Part shown: positions 9,324 through 17,608 of the stretch, one piece after another | Numbering within the stretch: the stretch's first letter is position 1 | How the letters are laid out: each line of letters starts with the position of its first letter | From: JBAIYU01 sp036763085 | GTDB lineage: Bacteria; Bacillota; Negativicutes; DSM-1736; Dendrosporobacteraceae | DNA length: 64,000 nucleotides | NCBI RefSeq assembly: GCF_036763085.1 | Contig: NZ_JBAIYU010000010.1 | Span: 620,001 to 684,000, forward strand | Direction of reading: 5' to 3' | Made by a program: the position numbers and the translations under genes | The notes under the pieces: generated by a model | Told to the model about the DNA's origin: nothing | The model's input: the letters and a program-made list of their open reading frames with translations, nothing else | Database searches by the model: none

Positions 9324-9465
9324 TGCAAATTCCGCCCTTGAAATATTTAAATTTAACTTAAAGCTAGTCCGTCCAATATTCAATAATACATTTATTTCCC
9401 AATAACTTAGACTTAATTCAATTAAAGGTAAATAATTCTAAACGATTTCTAAATAAGTTAATTTT

Positions 9466-9487
9466 TAAATAATAATATTATTATTTA
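9466..9487. promoter_or_regulatory. 22-bp perfect AT palindrome
   Basis: TAAATAATAAT followed directly by its reverse complement. It could be a second Fur-family half-site pair or only AT-rich promoter DNA. It lies about 145 bp upstream of the chosen znuC start. Confidence 0.35.
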
Positions 9488-9529
9488 GTGTAATTGATAC
9501 TAACATTTTTTTCAAGTATATTTCAAAAA

Positions 9530-9564
9530 TAATTTAGAATGATATTCAATATCATTCTAAATTA
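9530..9564. promoter_or_regulatory. 35-bp perfect palindrome, Fur-family operator candidate
   Basis: Two 17-bp arms (TAATTTAGAATGATATT and its exact reverse complement) around a single C. The core TGATATT-C-AATATCA matches the Fur 7-1-7 consensus (TGATAAT-N-ATTATCA) at 6 of 7 positions in each arm. It is the obvious candidate for metal control of znuCB and lies about 210 bp upstream of the znuC start, just beyond the tad terminator. Confidence 0.6.
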
Positions 9565-9572
9565 CAACAGGT

Positions 9573-9627
9573 ATATAAGAAAAGGAAATGCCAAGTATAA
9601 CACTTCTGGCATTTCCTTTTCTTATAT
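9573..9627 (-). terminator. strong terminator of the tad operon
   Basis: Perfect 21-bp stem (9573-9593 with 9607-9627) and 13-nt loop, ending in a T-rich arm on the minus strand. It is nearly symmetrical and may work in both directions. Confidence 0.8.
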
Positions 9628-9695
9628 TAGTAGCTCTTCCTTTCAAAAAGTCACAGTTTCTGCTATTTAAATTGCTCATTTAATATTAGTGTCAA

Positions 9696-10619
9696 TTACT
9701 TTCCAAATGCAGCTATTAGCTGTATTACAGCAGGTCCAAGAAGTACTATGAAAATCGTTGGAAAGATAAACATAACCATTGGCAGCAGCATTTTGATAGG
9801 GGCTTTCATAGCCTTTTCCTCTGCACGCTGCTTGCGTTTTTCTCGCATGCTTGCAGATTGGACTCTTAGGACATTTCCAATACTAACACCTAGTTGATCT
9901 GCCTGAACTAAAGAGGTCGTGAATAAAGAAACATCTGGTACATTACACCTAATGCCCATTACCGATAAAGCCTCTCTTCTAGGTACTCCCATCCGTATTT
10001 CTTGGAGTACTCTGCTAAATTCATCAACTAATGCGCCTTTCATCTTTTCCGATAGTTTAGCTAAAGCACCATCGAAGCCGAGTCCTGCCTCGACACTGAC
10101 GGTAAGCAAATCCAAAACATCGGGTAGGTCTTTTTGGATGCTTAACTTGCGTTTAGCGATTTTCTGATTCAATAAAATAAAAGGAATGGCGATAGCAACA
10201 GCAACGGCGATTATGGAAGAGCCAAGCACTTTATTTACAGGTGCATTTGCTAACGTTGCTATAAATGCAGTGATAACGGGCAATGCCACAGCTAGGAAGC
10301 CACATAAGCCGAGAAACTGCTCTGTCCCCATACCGCCAAATCCTCCAGCCGCCAAAAGCTTCTCATCAACCATTTTTCTTATAGCACTAGGAGTTAGACG
10401 TGCTAATACAGTACTCAAATCACTGGTAATTGGCAACAATACCCGCTGTGCAAAAGGTTTAGCAAGTTCTTCATCAATATCCGATCTGCCTTGCGTAATG
10501 CTATTTAAAGCTTTCAGCCGCATATCAATAGGTCCCTGGGTTGGGGCATAAGTACTAAGCAAAAGGTAGATAACAATAAATAGAGTAATAAAAGCCGTCA
10601 GCGCGATGAGTAATAACAT
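9696..10619 (-). CDS. tadC: Tad pilus inner-membrane platform protein TadC
   Basis: 307-aa type II secretion F-domain protein, one of two platform proteins that sit with TadB in the inner membrane and on which the TadA ATPase acts. Hydrophobic helices lie at the N-terminus, in the middle and at the C-terminus, with the T2SSF domain (DVLDLLTVSVEAGLGFDGAL) at about residues 165-285. The frame extends to a TTG at 10655 inside tadA, but ATG 10619 has the ribosome site GAAGGTG at good spacing and is preferred. It is the last gene of the operon, before a strong terminator. Confidence 0.85.
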   Translation of the reverse strand: MLLLIALTAFITLFIVIYLLLSTYAPTQGPIDMRLKALNSITQGRSDIDEELAKPFAQRVLLPITSDLSTVLARLTPSAIRKMVDEKLLAAGGFGGMGTEQFLGLCGFLAVALPVITAFIATLANAPVNKVLGSSIIAVAVAIAIPFILLNQKIAKRKLSIQKDLPDVLDLLTVSVEAGLGFDGALAKLSEKMKGALVDEFSRVLQEIRMGVPRREALSVMGIRCNVPDVSLFTTSLVQADQLGVSIGNVLRVQSASMREKRKQRAEEKAMKAPIKMLLPMVMFIFPTIFIVLLGPAVIQLIAAFGK

Positions 10620-10642
10620 CTTAGCACCTTCGTTCTTAATGT

Positions 10643-12010
10643 TTATTTGGGCCAAAAGGTTTCATTGGGTAATGTTATGCCATTGGCAGCAAGTTTGTCT
10701 AGGAATTTGGGTCGAATTCCGGTTGGCTTAAACCTGCCAATAATTTTATTTTTATCGTCTTTACCTAATTGCTCAAAAACGAAAATATCCTGCAGGGTAA
10801 TAACATCCCCCTCCATACCTTGTACTTCGCTTAAGTGAGTTATTCGACGGCTGCCATCCTGCAGACGGGATTGCTGCAGGATTAGATCAACTGCCGATGC
10901 AATTTGTTCTCGGATGGCTCGCACCGGTAGATCCATGCCAGCCATAAGCACCATTGTTTCTAGACGGCTGAGCATATCTCGTGGAGTATTGGCGTGACCA
11001 GTTGTTAGCGAGCCATCGTGTCCAGTATTCATAGCCTGGAGCATATCTAAAGCCTCACCGCTTCGCACCTCACCAACAACAATACGATCCGGCCTCATCC
11101 TAAGTGAGTTTTTCACTAATTCACGCATTGTTATCGCGCCTTTGCCTTCGATATTCGGTGGCCTAGTTTCAAGTGTAACTACATGGTCTTGGCGAAGCTG
11201 TAATTCCGCCGCGTCTTCTATAGTTACTATACGCTCATCATCAGGTATAAACGATGAGAGAATATTTAGTGTTGTTGTTTTACCCGAGCCTGTTCCGCCT
11301 GAAACTACAATATTCAGCTTGCCCTCAACGCAGGCTTTAAGGAAATCAGCCATTTCTTGCGTTAAGGTACCGAATCCAACTAAATTATCAACAGTAAGCG
11401 GGTTTTTAGCAAATTTACGTATAGTAATACTCGGTCCTTTTAAAGCGAGCGGCGGAATAATCGCATTAACGCGAGAGCCATCCGGCAATCTAGCATCTAC
11501 CATTGGCGAGCTTTCGTCAATTCGCCGCCCAATCGGAGCAACTATTCTCTCAATAATCTGGAGCACATGTAAGTCATTTCGAAATTTTACATCGGTGAGA
11601 GTCAGTTTACCTTTCCGTTCTACATATACTTGGCTTGCACTGTTTACCATTACTTCTGATACGCTATCATCTTTCAGCAACGGTTCAATCGGACCAAAGC
11701 CGAGAACCTCATCAACTACTTCCGTAATTATTTTAAAGCGGTCACCACGGGGAATTGGAACGGCTTCTTCGTCCATTACGGTATTGGCAACTTTAGCGAC
11801 CATATCCTCAAGATTTTTTTTATCAAGATCTTTATCCGTCAGATTTGTGCTGTCTTCGATGCTCATCTCTTCTATAATGCGGCGGTGAATCCGGCCTTTT
11901 ATATCCTGATATGGGTCAGTTTTCACTGATACTGCAGACCTATTTTTCTCTTTACCCTGTAGTGGCTGTTCGGTTTGCTTCTGCGCCTCAAGTCTTTTTA
12001 ATAGCGACAT
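10643..12010 (-). CDS. tadA: Tad pilus assembly ATPase TadA/CpaF
   Basis: 455-aa secretion ATPase that powers Flp pilus assembly. Walker A is SGGTGSGKTTTLN; Asp and His boxes are present (TIEDAAELQL, TTGHANTP), and the Walker B region is RPDRIVVGEVRSGEALDML. Two in-frame ATGs lie 9 bp apart; the inner one at 12010 has better spacing from AAAGGG. In most tad loci tadA sits between tadZ and tadB; here it is displaced to follow tadG, directly upstream of tadC. Confidence 0.92.
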   Translation of the reverse strand: MSLLKRLEAQKQTEQPLQGKEKNRSAVSVKTDPYQDIKGRIHRRIIEEMSIEDSTNLTDKDLDKKNLEDMVAKVANTVMDEEAVPIPRGDRFKIITEVVDEVLGFGPIEPLLKDDSVSEVMVNSASQVYVERKGKLTLTDVKFRNDLHVLQIIERIVAPIGRRIDESSPMVDARLPDGSRVNAIIPPLALKGPSITIRKFAKNPLTVDNLVGFGTLTQEMADFLKACVEGKLNIVVSGGTGSGKTTTLNILSSFIPDDERIVTIEDAAELQLRQDHVVTLETRPPNIEGKGAITMRELVKNSLRMRPDRIVVGEVRSGEALDMLQAMNTGHDGSLTTGHANTPRDMLSRLETMVLMAGMDLPVRAIREQIASAVDLILQQSRLQDGSRRITHLSEVQGMEGDVITLQDIFVFEQLGKDDKNKIIGRFKPTGIRPKFLDKLAANGITLPNETFWPK

Positions 12011-12023
12011 AACTACCATCCCT

Positions 12024-12926
12024 TTACTCGATCAGTCTTATATCCCGCAAACCATAATCGGTACCAGAATCACTCGTCTCACCAATTGAATACATTCTGA
12101 GAAATTTCCCTTTAACAAAATTTTCATTACCGGATGAGCCTACTTCTTCAATGAAAAAAGCGGCAAAACCAGCTATTTGAACAGGTTTTCTGCCTTCAAC
12201 ATCTAGCGTTTCTACTACCGGTACTACTACAATCCTCGGCGATCCTGTTTTAACAGTTTCATAGGTTGCATGGGGATCTTGACTTATTCTATAGCTAATA
12301 CCAGAACTAGTAGGGCCTGACATATTACCTGGCTCAGTGTCAACCCATTGACCAACTTGCAAACTCCCGCTATATCCATAAGTTAGATTATGTAAATATA
12401 AACTTGCTCCCGATCCTCCTAGGGATAATCCATCATAATTGCCTGTAGTTCCGCTTCCCCCGCCTTCCTTTAGGGTATAGGTCTGCCCATATATAAGGGT
12501 TTGTTTTTCGATCCCTAAAGGTACCGCTCCAGTTACTCCCGTGATTACTCTATTTGCAGCTCTTGCTGTTACCTTTACATTTGATAAGTTCATAGAAAAA
12601 ACCTTAGCGAACAATAACGGAACATTACGTGTTACCGTTACAGCCACAACTGTATTATTGTTAGTAACTGCTGCTTGAACGCTATCCCCTTGCTTGCCAT
12701 TAATAGAAGCATAACTTCTAGCAGTCGAAACTGCCTGCTCTGAATCGTAAGGTAAATCAGCTGCGCCTGCCAAGGCTGCTGAATCAGCTTCTTTTGATAA
12801 TTGGGTTCGATTTAAGTAGAGCGTTCCAACATCAACTGATAAAGCACCGAAGCCCATTAAAGCTGTCATATATAATGCAGTCATAACAATAACAGAGCCT
12901 TTTTGCTGACGTAATATACTAAGCAT
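12024..12926 (-). CDS. tadG: TadG-like pilus assembly protein
   Basis: 300-aa protein with an N-terminal Tad domain: a short basic start, then a membrane helix (SVIVMTALYMTALMGFGALSVDVG) and the NRTQLSKEADSAALAGAADLP segment that is typical of TadG/pilin-like proteins. The remainder is a periplasmic Ser/Thr/Gly-rich region of unknown fold. ATG 12926 with AGGTG upstream is chosen over the longer frame that starts inside tadE. It probably acts as a minor pilin-like or anchoring component. Confidence 0.78.
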   Translation of the reverse strand: MLSILRQQKGSVIVMTALYMTALMGFGALSVDVGTLYLNRTQLSKEADSAALAGAADLPYDSEQAVSTARSYASINGKQGDSVQAAVTNNNTVVAVTVTRNVPLLFAKVFSMNLSNVKVTARAANRVITGVTGAVPLGIEKQTLIYGQTYTLKEGGGSGTTGNYDGLSLGGSGASLYLHNLTYGYSGSLQVGQWVDTEPGNMSGPTSSGISYRISQDPHATYETVKTGSPRIVVVPVVETLDVEGRKPVQIAGFAAFFIEEVGSSGNENFVKGKFLRMYSIGETSDSGTDYGLRDIRLIE

Positions 12927-12936
12927 TGTCTCACAC

Positions 12937-13341
12937 CTACTCCACTCGCATAGTTGCACTGCCTTCTACATTAGGAATCTGGGTAAAAAAAGCCCCTATC
13001 AGCGGGGTTATTGGCTGCAGTGGATGTTTTACAGTTACAGTAACGGCCTCACCCCTTGTCCTCGCTGCTGGACTTATAACTATCTGAAGTTTATCTTTAC
13101 TTACTATAGCAGTAGGTACCGCATCTTTTACTGTAGCAAATACTGTTGCATCACTTCCACCCAAAGCTGCTGACCGCGCGCCCTCCCGAGCCGTTTGGTT
13201 GACAATAGTGTATTGATGAATAATAAGGGAAAACTCCATAATTCCAAGGGCCAACAATAAGAATACCGGCATAATTAACCCCATCTCCACAAGCCCTTGA
13301 CCACGATTATTCCTTAAATAACCCATAATTCGCTTTAGCAT
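12937..13341 (-). CDS. tadE: TadE family pseudopilin
   Basis: 134-aa protein with the TadE signature: a prepilin-like start (NNRGQGLVEMGLIMPVFLLLALGIMEF, cleavage after a Gly with Glu at +4 or +5) and TAREGARSAALGG. Such pseudopilins are processed by the TadV peptidase and take part in Flp pilus biogenesis. No TadF is recognised. The stop lies 10 bp before tadG. tadE starts a sub-cluster that is separated from flp by a terminator and about 390 bp. Confidence 0.85.
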   Translation of the reverse strand: MLKRIMGYLRNNRGQGLVEMGLIMPVFLLLALGIMEFSLIIHQYTIVNQTAREGARSAALGGSDATVFATVKDAVPTAIVSKDKLQIVISPAARTRGEAVTVTVKHPLQPITPLIGAFFTQIPNVEGSATMRVE

Positions 13342-13729
13342 GAAACCACCGTCCTACAACCGCAGTTTATTCATTAAAACTAATGCCATACTCCATTCAA
13401 AAAAACACAAGTCTGTTCCTACTTCTTGGTATTCGAAACAGCTAATAAAGCTACACAATCAAGCAAATAGTTGTCCATTTTTCGAGTAGAAATAACTTTT
13501 TGATATCTGATTACTTAGCCTACCTTTATTGCAAGTTCTAAGTAAGCTGGTAGTAAAAAAATATATAACTATACATTTAATTTTACATCGCAATATCGTT
13601 AAATACATCTTGCCTCAGTCTTATATTGTTCTGGATAAGGTCCTGGCTTTTTTAGGTGATAGGTCCTATTACTTTTTAAGGTATAAGTATTTTGCTGACC
13701 GATTTTTCATTTCATTTAAACAAAAAATA
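13342..13729. other. 390-bp gap between flp and tadE
   Basis: AT-rich, with no open frame that resembles a protein. It must hold the tadEGAC promoter or be crossed by read-through from flp. I looked for a c-di-GMP-I type riboswitch core, which controls pili in some Firmicutes, and did not find one. Confidence 0.5.
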
Positions 13730-13754
13730 AATACCCCCGTAAGCCGGGGGTATT
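13722..13754 (-). terminator. terminator directly after flp
   Basis: 10-bp stem AATACCCCCG/CGGGGGTATT (13730-13739 with 13745-13754), followed on the minus strand by a T-rich tail. It lies 9 bp after the pilin stop and probably gives high pilin message with partial read-through. Confidence 0.85.
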
Positions 13755-13763
13755 AGGGATAAG

Positions 13764-13955
13764 CTATTTTAATTTGTTTGATACATCGGTCATCTTAGTG
13801 TTGAGATCGTTACCCATAACTGTCATCGTTCCTACAACTACTACAGCAATCAGCGCGAGGATTAGGCCGTATTCAACCATACCTTGTCCCTTTTCATTGC
13901 GCACTGCACTTTTGGCTTTTTCCCACCACATCATCATTTTTACCATTGTTTCCAT
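13764..13955 (-). CDS. flp: Flp/Fap major pilin
   Basis: 63-aa prepilin. A basic leader (MWWEKAKSAVRNEKGQG) is followed by the Flp signature GMVEYGLILALIAVVVVGTM: cleavage after Gly, the Glu-Tyr pair, then a hydrophobic helix. It is the structural subunit of the Tad pilus. Its own upstream gap (13956-14182) and downstream terminator indicate a separate, abundant transcript. The prepilin peptidase TadV/CpaA is not in this window. Confidence 0.92.
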   Translation of the reverse strand: METMVKMMMWWEKAKSAVRNEKGQGMVEYGLILALIAVVVVGTMTVMGNDLNTKMTDVSNKLK

Positions 13956-14182
13956 TAATTTGACCTCCCCACATTTTTAAAATAAGTTCGATATACTTTA
14001 GTTAGTCCGCATTTTTTTGACTGACTAACTGGGCGACTTGGTATCTTCAACCTGTCCAACTTGTTGTGTTCTTGTTGATCTTATTCTATCAGATTGACTC
14101 TATTCTTCCATCGACCATTCGTCTTATTATATGTGGGTGATTAGTCTCATTAATATTTTGTCTAGTAATGGGTATTAGGTAC

Positions 14183-15313
14183 TCATTTGAACGGGACCTT
14201 AATACTAACCTTAGTCCCTTTGCCGATCTCTGATGAAACGGTAACTTGGCCATTAAGCAAATTCATTCGTTCTCTCATTCCGAGCAATCCAAAACTTTCG
14301 CTCCCAGCTGTTTCAGCAGAGTTAAAGCCAGCACCATCATCTTCAACTACTGCTGAAACAAAACCAGGTCTAAATTCGATTATAACTTTAACACTTGATG
14401 CTTTAGCATGTTTTTCAATATTGTTAAGTGCTTCTTGAATAACTCTAAAAAGTCCTATCTCTACATGGGAATCAAGCCTTTTTTCTTCGCCCAGTATTCT
14501 TATCTCACCATGTACATTTGCCCTTTCCTTCAAGCTATCTAGAAACCTCTTTAATGTTGGAACTAGTCCTAAGTCATCCAGAGCCATAGGCCTTAAATCA
14601 AAAATAATCTTGCGGGTCTCTTTCAGACAGCCTCGAACCTGTTCACGTAAATCTCTAAGTTCACCCTTTGCCCGGTCAATATCAATATCTATTAAACGTT
14701 CGCAAACCTCGGCTCTGAATACCACATTGGCCATAAGCTGTGCCGGCCCATCGTGGATTTCCCTAGCTACTCGGCGGCGTTCCTCTTCCTGAGCTTTTAT
14801 TATTTTCGCTCCAAATATTTGACTTTGCTGTAACGATTCAATCTGGTTTACGACCCCGCCCATTTGATTACCTAAATAGCCCAAAACTACACCGACCTGA
14901 GACACTAGGCCCTCGGCTTTCTCTACAGTATTTTTGAGCTGCTTTAGCCTTATTTCCAGTTCATCACGTTGACGTCGCAGATTTTGTTCTTGCTCTCGAG
15001 CAACTGCCAATTCAATCTGAAGATTCTTGGCCTCATCATAACAATCTTTTATATCTTCTTCTTTATATACGCGGAAATTTCGGCTAACTTCCATCAGTCT
15101 CAAGCGCGCCCGACGCTCTTTTTTCTCTAGCTCGTCCACTAAGAAAATGACGTTAATGGTTTCTTGTTTTACCTTTTCAACGTCTTTTTTAACATTTTCC
15201 ATTTCATTTCGAGCTGCCTCATATATCTCGAAAATTTGCGTTTTGCTTTTTTCAACAGCCGATAGAGTATTCTTTATTATTTTATCCAATGCTTTTAAAT
15301 CTAAATCAGCCAT
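14183..15313 (-). CDS. soluble DegS-type sensor histidine kinase inside the tad locus
   Basis: 376-aa cytoplasmic kinase with no membrane helix. Residues 1-170 form a long coiled coil like the DegS sensor domain. The HisKA_3 box EEERRRVAREIHDGPAQ puts the phospho-accepting His at 187. A HATPase domain follows, with the N-box (FRVIQEALNNIEKHAKA) and GLLGMRERMNLLNG. No DegU-type regulator is next to it; the nearest receiver domain is in TadZ, two genes upstream. It lies between tadB and flp and so probably tunes pilus production or assembly. The partnership with TadZ is inference. Confidence 0.85.
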   Translation of the reverse strand: MADLDLKALDKIIKNTLSAVEKSKTQIFEIYEAARNEMENVKKDVEKVKQETINVIFLVDELEKKERRARLRLMEVSRNFRVYKEEDIKDCYDEAKNLQIELAVAREQEQNLRRQRDELEIRLKQLKNTVEKAEGLVSQVGVVLGYLGNQMGGVVNQIESLQQSQIFGAKIIKAQEEERRRVAREIHDGPAQLMANVVFRAEVCERLIDIDIDRAKGELRDLREQVRGCLKETRKIIFDLRPMALDDLGLVPTLKRFLDSLKERANVHGEIRILGEEKRLDSHVEIGLFRVIQEALNNIEKHAKASSVKVIIEFRPGFVSAVVEDDGAGFNSAETAGSESFGLLGMRERMNLLNGQVTVSSEIGKGTKVSIKVPFK

Positions 15314-15384
15314 ATTTCCACCTTAATAAGTTTTCATCAAAATTCGCTCTTTTCTGAGTTATACCTGCTAAAAGTATAACGGAA

Positions 15385-15410
15385 ATTAAAGGAAGAGGGC
15401 AATAGCCCTC
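15385..15410 (-). terminator. probable terminator after tadB
   Basis: GAGGGC/GCCCTC stem (15395-15400 with 15405-15410), 4-nt loop, pyrimidine-rich tail on the minus strand. It separates rcpC-rcpA-tadZ-tadB from the kinase gene. Confidence 0.6.
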
Positions 15411-15413
15411 TAA

Positions 15414-16385
15414 TTAAACCTCAATATCTACAATCTTTCTTATCAAAACTATTCCTATTAACTGACTGAACACAGCAGCAGCAATCATTGCTTTACCAAT
15501 TGGATCTGTGAACAATACTCCCATATAGCCTGGATTTACAAATGAAATTAGTATACCAACGGCAATTGGCAGCAAGCTTATTACTATGCCAGATGCCCGG
15601 CCTTGTGCAGTAAGTGTTTTTATCTGGCCTTTTATCTTAACTCGTTCTCTAATAGTATTGGATATATTATCTAATATTTCAGCTAGATTGCCACCAACCT
15701 GCCGTTGAATTAGCACAGCAGTTATCACCAAATCCAAGTCTTCGCTATTTACTCTCTTTGCTAAATTATTAAGTGATTCTTCTGTTGTTACGCCTAAACT
15801 CATTTCCTTCAGTACCCGTGCAAATTCTTCACCGATAGGTTTAGGCATTTCTTTAGATACCATTTCGATTGACTGCATAAAACTATATCCTGTACGCAGT
15901 GAATTAGCAACTAAAATTAAAGCATCACCTAATTGGCTGTTAAAGGCTCTAACCCTGCGCTCTATTTTCAATTTCAAAATAATGATTGGGGCTATATAAC
16001 CCAAAATGCCTCCTAGTAATCCTAATAGCAGTTTACCACCTGATAAAACAGACAACATTACTGCTCCAAGAAAACCAACTGCTAGGCAAATAACTAAAAA
16101 CTCTGCCCCACGCATAGGCACGCCTGCCTGAACAAGTTTATGCTCAATTTGCCGGGACCACTGCGGTATTTCAACATATCTGCCAAACCGCCTAATCAAT
16201 ACCCGCCATTCATCGGCTTTAGCTACTGATGGGTTATTATTTATAACAGTTTCGAAACCTGTACGTTCTATATAGCGGCCAATCCGATCCTTAACAAGCT
16301 TCTTATCATTATTAGAATAGCTATAGACGATATAGAAAACAACTGCTAGCGTAGTGCAAGATGTAATTGCTATTAATAATAGCAT
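15414..16385 (-). CDS. tadB: Tad pilus inner-membrane platform protein TadB
   Basis: 323-aa type II secretion F-domain protein. An N-terminal helix is followed by two central helices and the T2SSF domain (SFMQSIEMVSKEMPKPIGEEF) at about residues 155-280, then C-terminal helices. It forms the inner-membrane platform with TadC. The ATG at 16385 has TAGGAGG upstream and follows the tadZ stop by 11 bp. Confidence 0.87.
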   Translation of the reverse strand: MLLLIAITSCTTLAVVFYIVYSYSNNDKKLVKDRIGRYIERTGFETVINNNPSVAKADEWRVLIRRFGRYVEIPQWSRQIEHKLVQAGVPMRGAEFLVICLAVGFLGAVMLSVLSGGKLLLGLLGGILGYIAPIIILKLKIERRVRAFNSQLGDALILVANSLRTGYSFMQSIEMVSKEMPKPIGEEFARVLKEMSLGVTTEESLNNLAKRVNSEDLDLVITAVLIQRQVGGNLAEILDNISNTIRERVKIKGQIKTLTAQGRASGIVISLLPIAVGILISFVNPGYMGVLFTDPIGKAMIAAAVFSQLIGIVLIRKIVDIEV

Positions 16386-16396
16386 AAAATATCCTC

Positions 16397-17608
16397 CTAT
16401 CCAAACAGACGCTTAAGCCGTTCGACTACGCTCTTAGGTGCTGGTTTTTCCTGTTTCCAACCGCCAGCCGCAATTGATCTGGCAAGTTCAAAAATCCCCT
16501 GTCCTATTGGAGTATTTGGATGGCTTATGACAAAAGGAATTCCTTTATTTACGGAAGGTACTACCGTTTTGCCTTCACTAGGAAGAGTAGCGGCAAAAGT
16601 GCAATGGAGACTTTCCTCTACTTCGTGTGGTTCCATTCCACCCTCAGAGTTCGCCCTATTTAGTATAACTTTTACTTTATTATCCGAGTAATTTAGTGAT
16701 TCCATAATCTCTAAGCATAGTTTTATATTTTTAATCGTAGGCAAATCCATCGAGGAAACGACTAATATCTGGTCGGCAGCATCTAGAACAGTAAGCATTG
16801 TATCATTAAATGCAGGAGCCGTGTCTACGATGATATAATCAAACATCTGACGCATAACTTTTAAAATTTCAGACAGATTACTGCCATTAATTGTATCAGC
16901 CTGCTCAGGGCGGAAAGGGGCTGGCAACACCTGTAAATTTTCATTGTACGGAGTTAGGTATCCCTCCATCAAAGCTTCATCAAGATGCTCGATATCTTTT
17001 ACTAAATCGGCTATTGTAGCCTGAGGCAAGAGATTTAGAAACAAAGCAACGTCACCAAATTGTAAATCACCATCAATAAGACCGACTTTTGCACCAGTCT
17101 TTTCCGCCAGGGCAACCGCTAAATTAGTAGCTATTGTCGTCTTACCTACTCCACCTTTGGTACTAAAAACCGTTATGACTTTCCCTAGTTCTTTGGCCTG
17201 AAGTTGTGTTCTACTGACATTTTTACGCTTTTGTTCTAGATTGTTGACCTGCTTGACCGCATTAAGTAATTCATCGCCAGTAAAGGGCTTTACAAGATAG
17301 TTCTTGGCCCCAGCAACCATGGCCCTGCGAAAATACTCAGGTTCACCTTGGACACTCATAATTATAATGCTCGAATTTGGCACTTCGCCACTTATAATTT
17401 CGGTTGCAGTAATGCCGTCCATACCTGGCATGTTTATATCCATTAAGATTATATCTGGATTAACTTGCTTCGCTAAAGTAATTGCCTCTTCCGCTGTTGC
17501 GGCCTGCCCAACAGCAATAACCTCGGGATGGAACGCCATCAATTTATCAATGTTTTCCCGGGTATCCGCTACATCATCAGCGATCAACACCCTTATTTTT
17601 TCCGCCAT
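16397..17608 (-). CDS. tadZ: TadZ/CpaE pilus localisation ATPase with N-terminal receiver domain
   Basis: 403-aa fusion of a CheY-like receiver (residues 1-125) and a ParA/MinD-type ATPase (about 140-385). The receiver keeps the acidic pair D11/D12, phospho-acceptor D57 (DIILMDINMPG), S85 and K107 (NYLVKPF), so it should be phosphorylatable, unlike the degenerate receivers of many CpaE proteins. The ATPase has the deviant Walker A KGGVGKTT. TadZ places the Tad machine at the cell pole. The ATG at 17608 has a strong GGGGAGGAG site and lies 32 nt inside the end of rcpA. Confidence 0.88.
   Translation of the reverse strand: MAEKIRVLIADDVADTRENIDKLMAFHPEVIAVGQAATAEEAITLAKQVNPDIILMDINMPGMDGITATEIISGEVPNSSIIIMSVQGEPEYFRRAMVAGAKNYLVKPFTGDELLNAVKQVNNLEQKRKNVSRTQLQAKELGKVITVFSTKGGVGKTTIATNLAVALAEKTGAKVGLIDGDLQFGDVALFLNLLPQATIADLVKDIEHLDEALMEGYLTPYNENLQVLPAPFRPEQADTINGSNLSEILKVMRQMFDYIIVDTAPAFNDTMLTVLDAADQILVVSSMDLPTIKNIKLCLEIMESLNYSDNKVKVILNRANSEGGMEPHEVEESLHCTFAATLPSEGKTVVPSVNKGIPFVISHPNTPIGQGIFELARSIAAGGWKQEKPAPKSVVERLKRLFG

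Larger units (their letters stand above)
9384..9695. other. intergenic control region between the tad and metal-transport operons
   Basis: This 312-bp gap is very AT-rich. It holds, from left to right, the likely promoter region of znuCB, an AT-only palindrome, a 35-bp Fur-family-like palindrome and the strong tad terminator. No gene is visible in it. Confidence 0.7.

Noticed and set aside
9466..9487. AT-only palindrome as a certain second Fur box
   Set aside because: It is made only of A and T in a very AT-rich region, so symmetry by chance is likely; listed as a low-confidence site only.
13342..13729. c-di-GMP riboswitch controlling the pilus genes
   Set aside because: I looked for the GEMM-I core and tetraloop-receptor pattern in this gap and in 13956-14182 and 19726-19905 and saw none.
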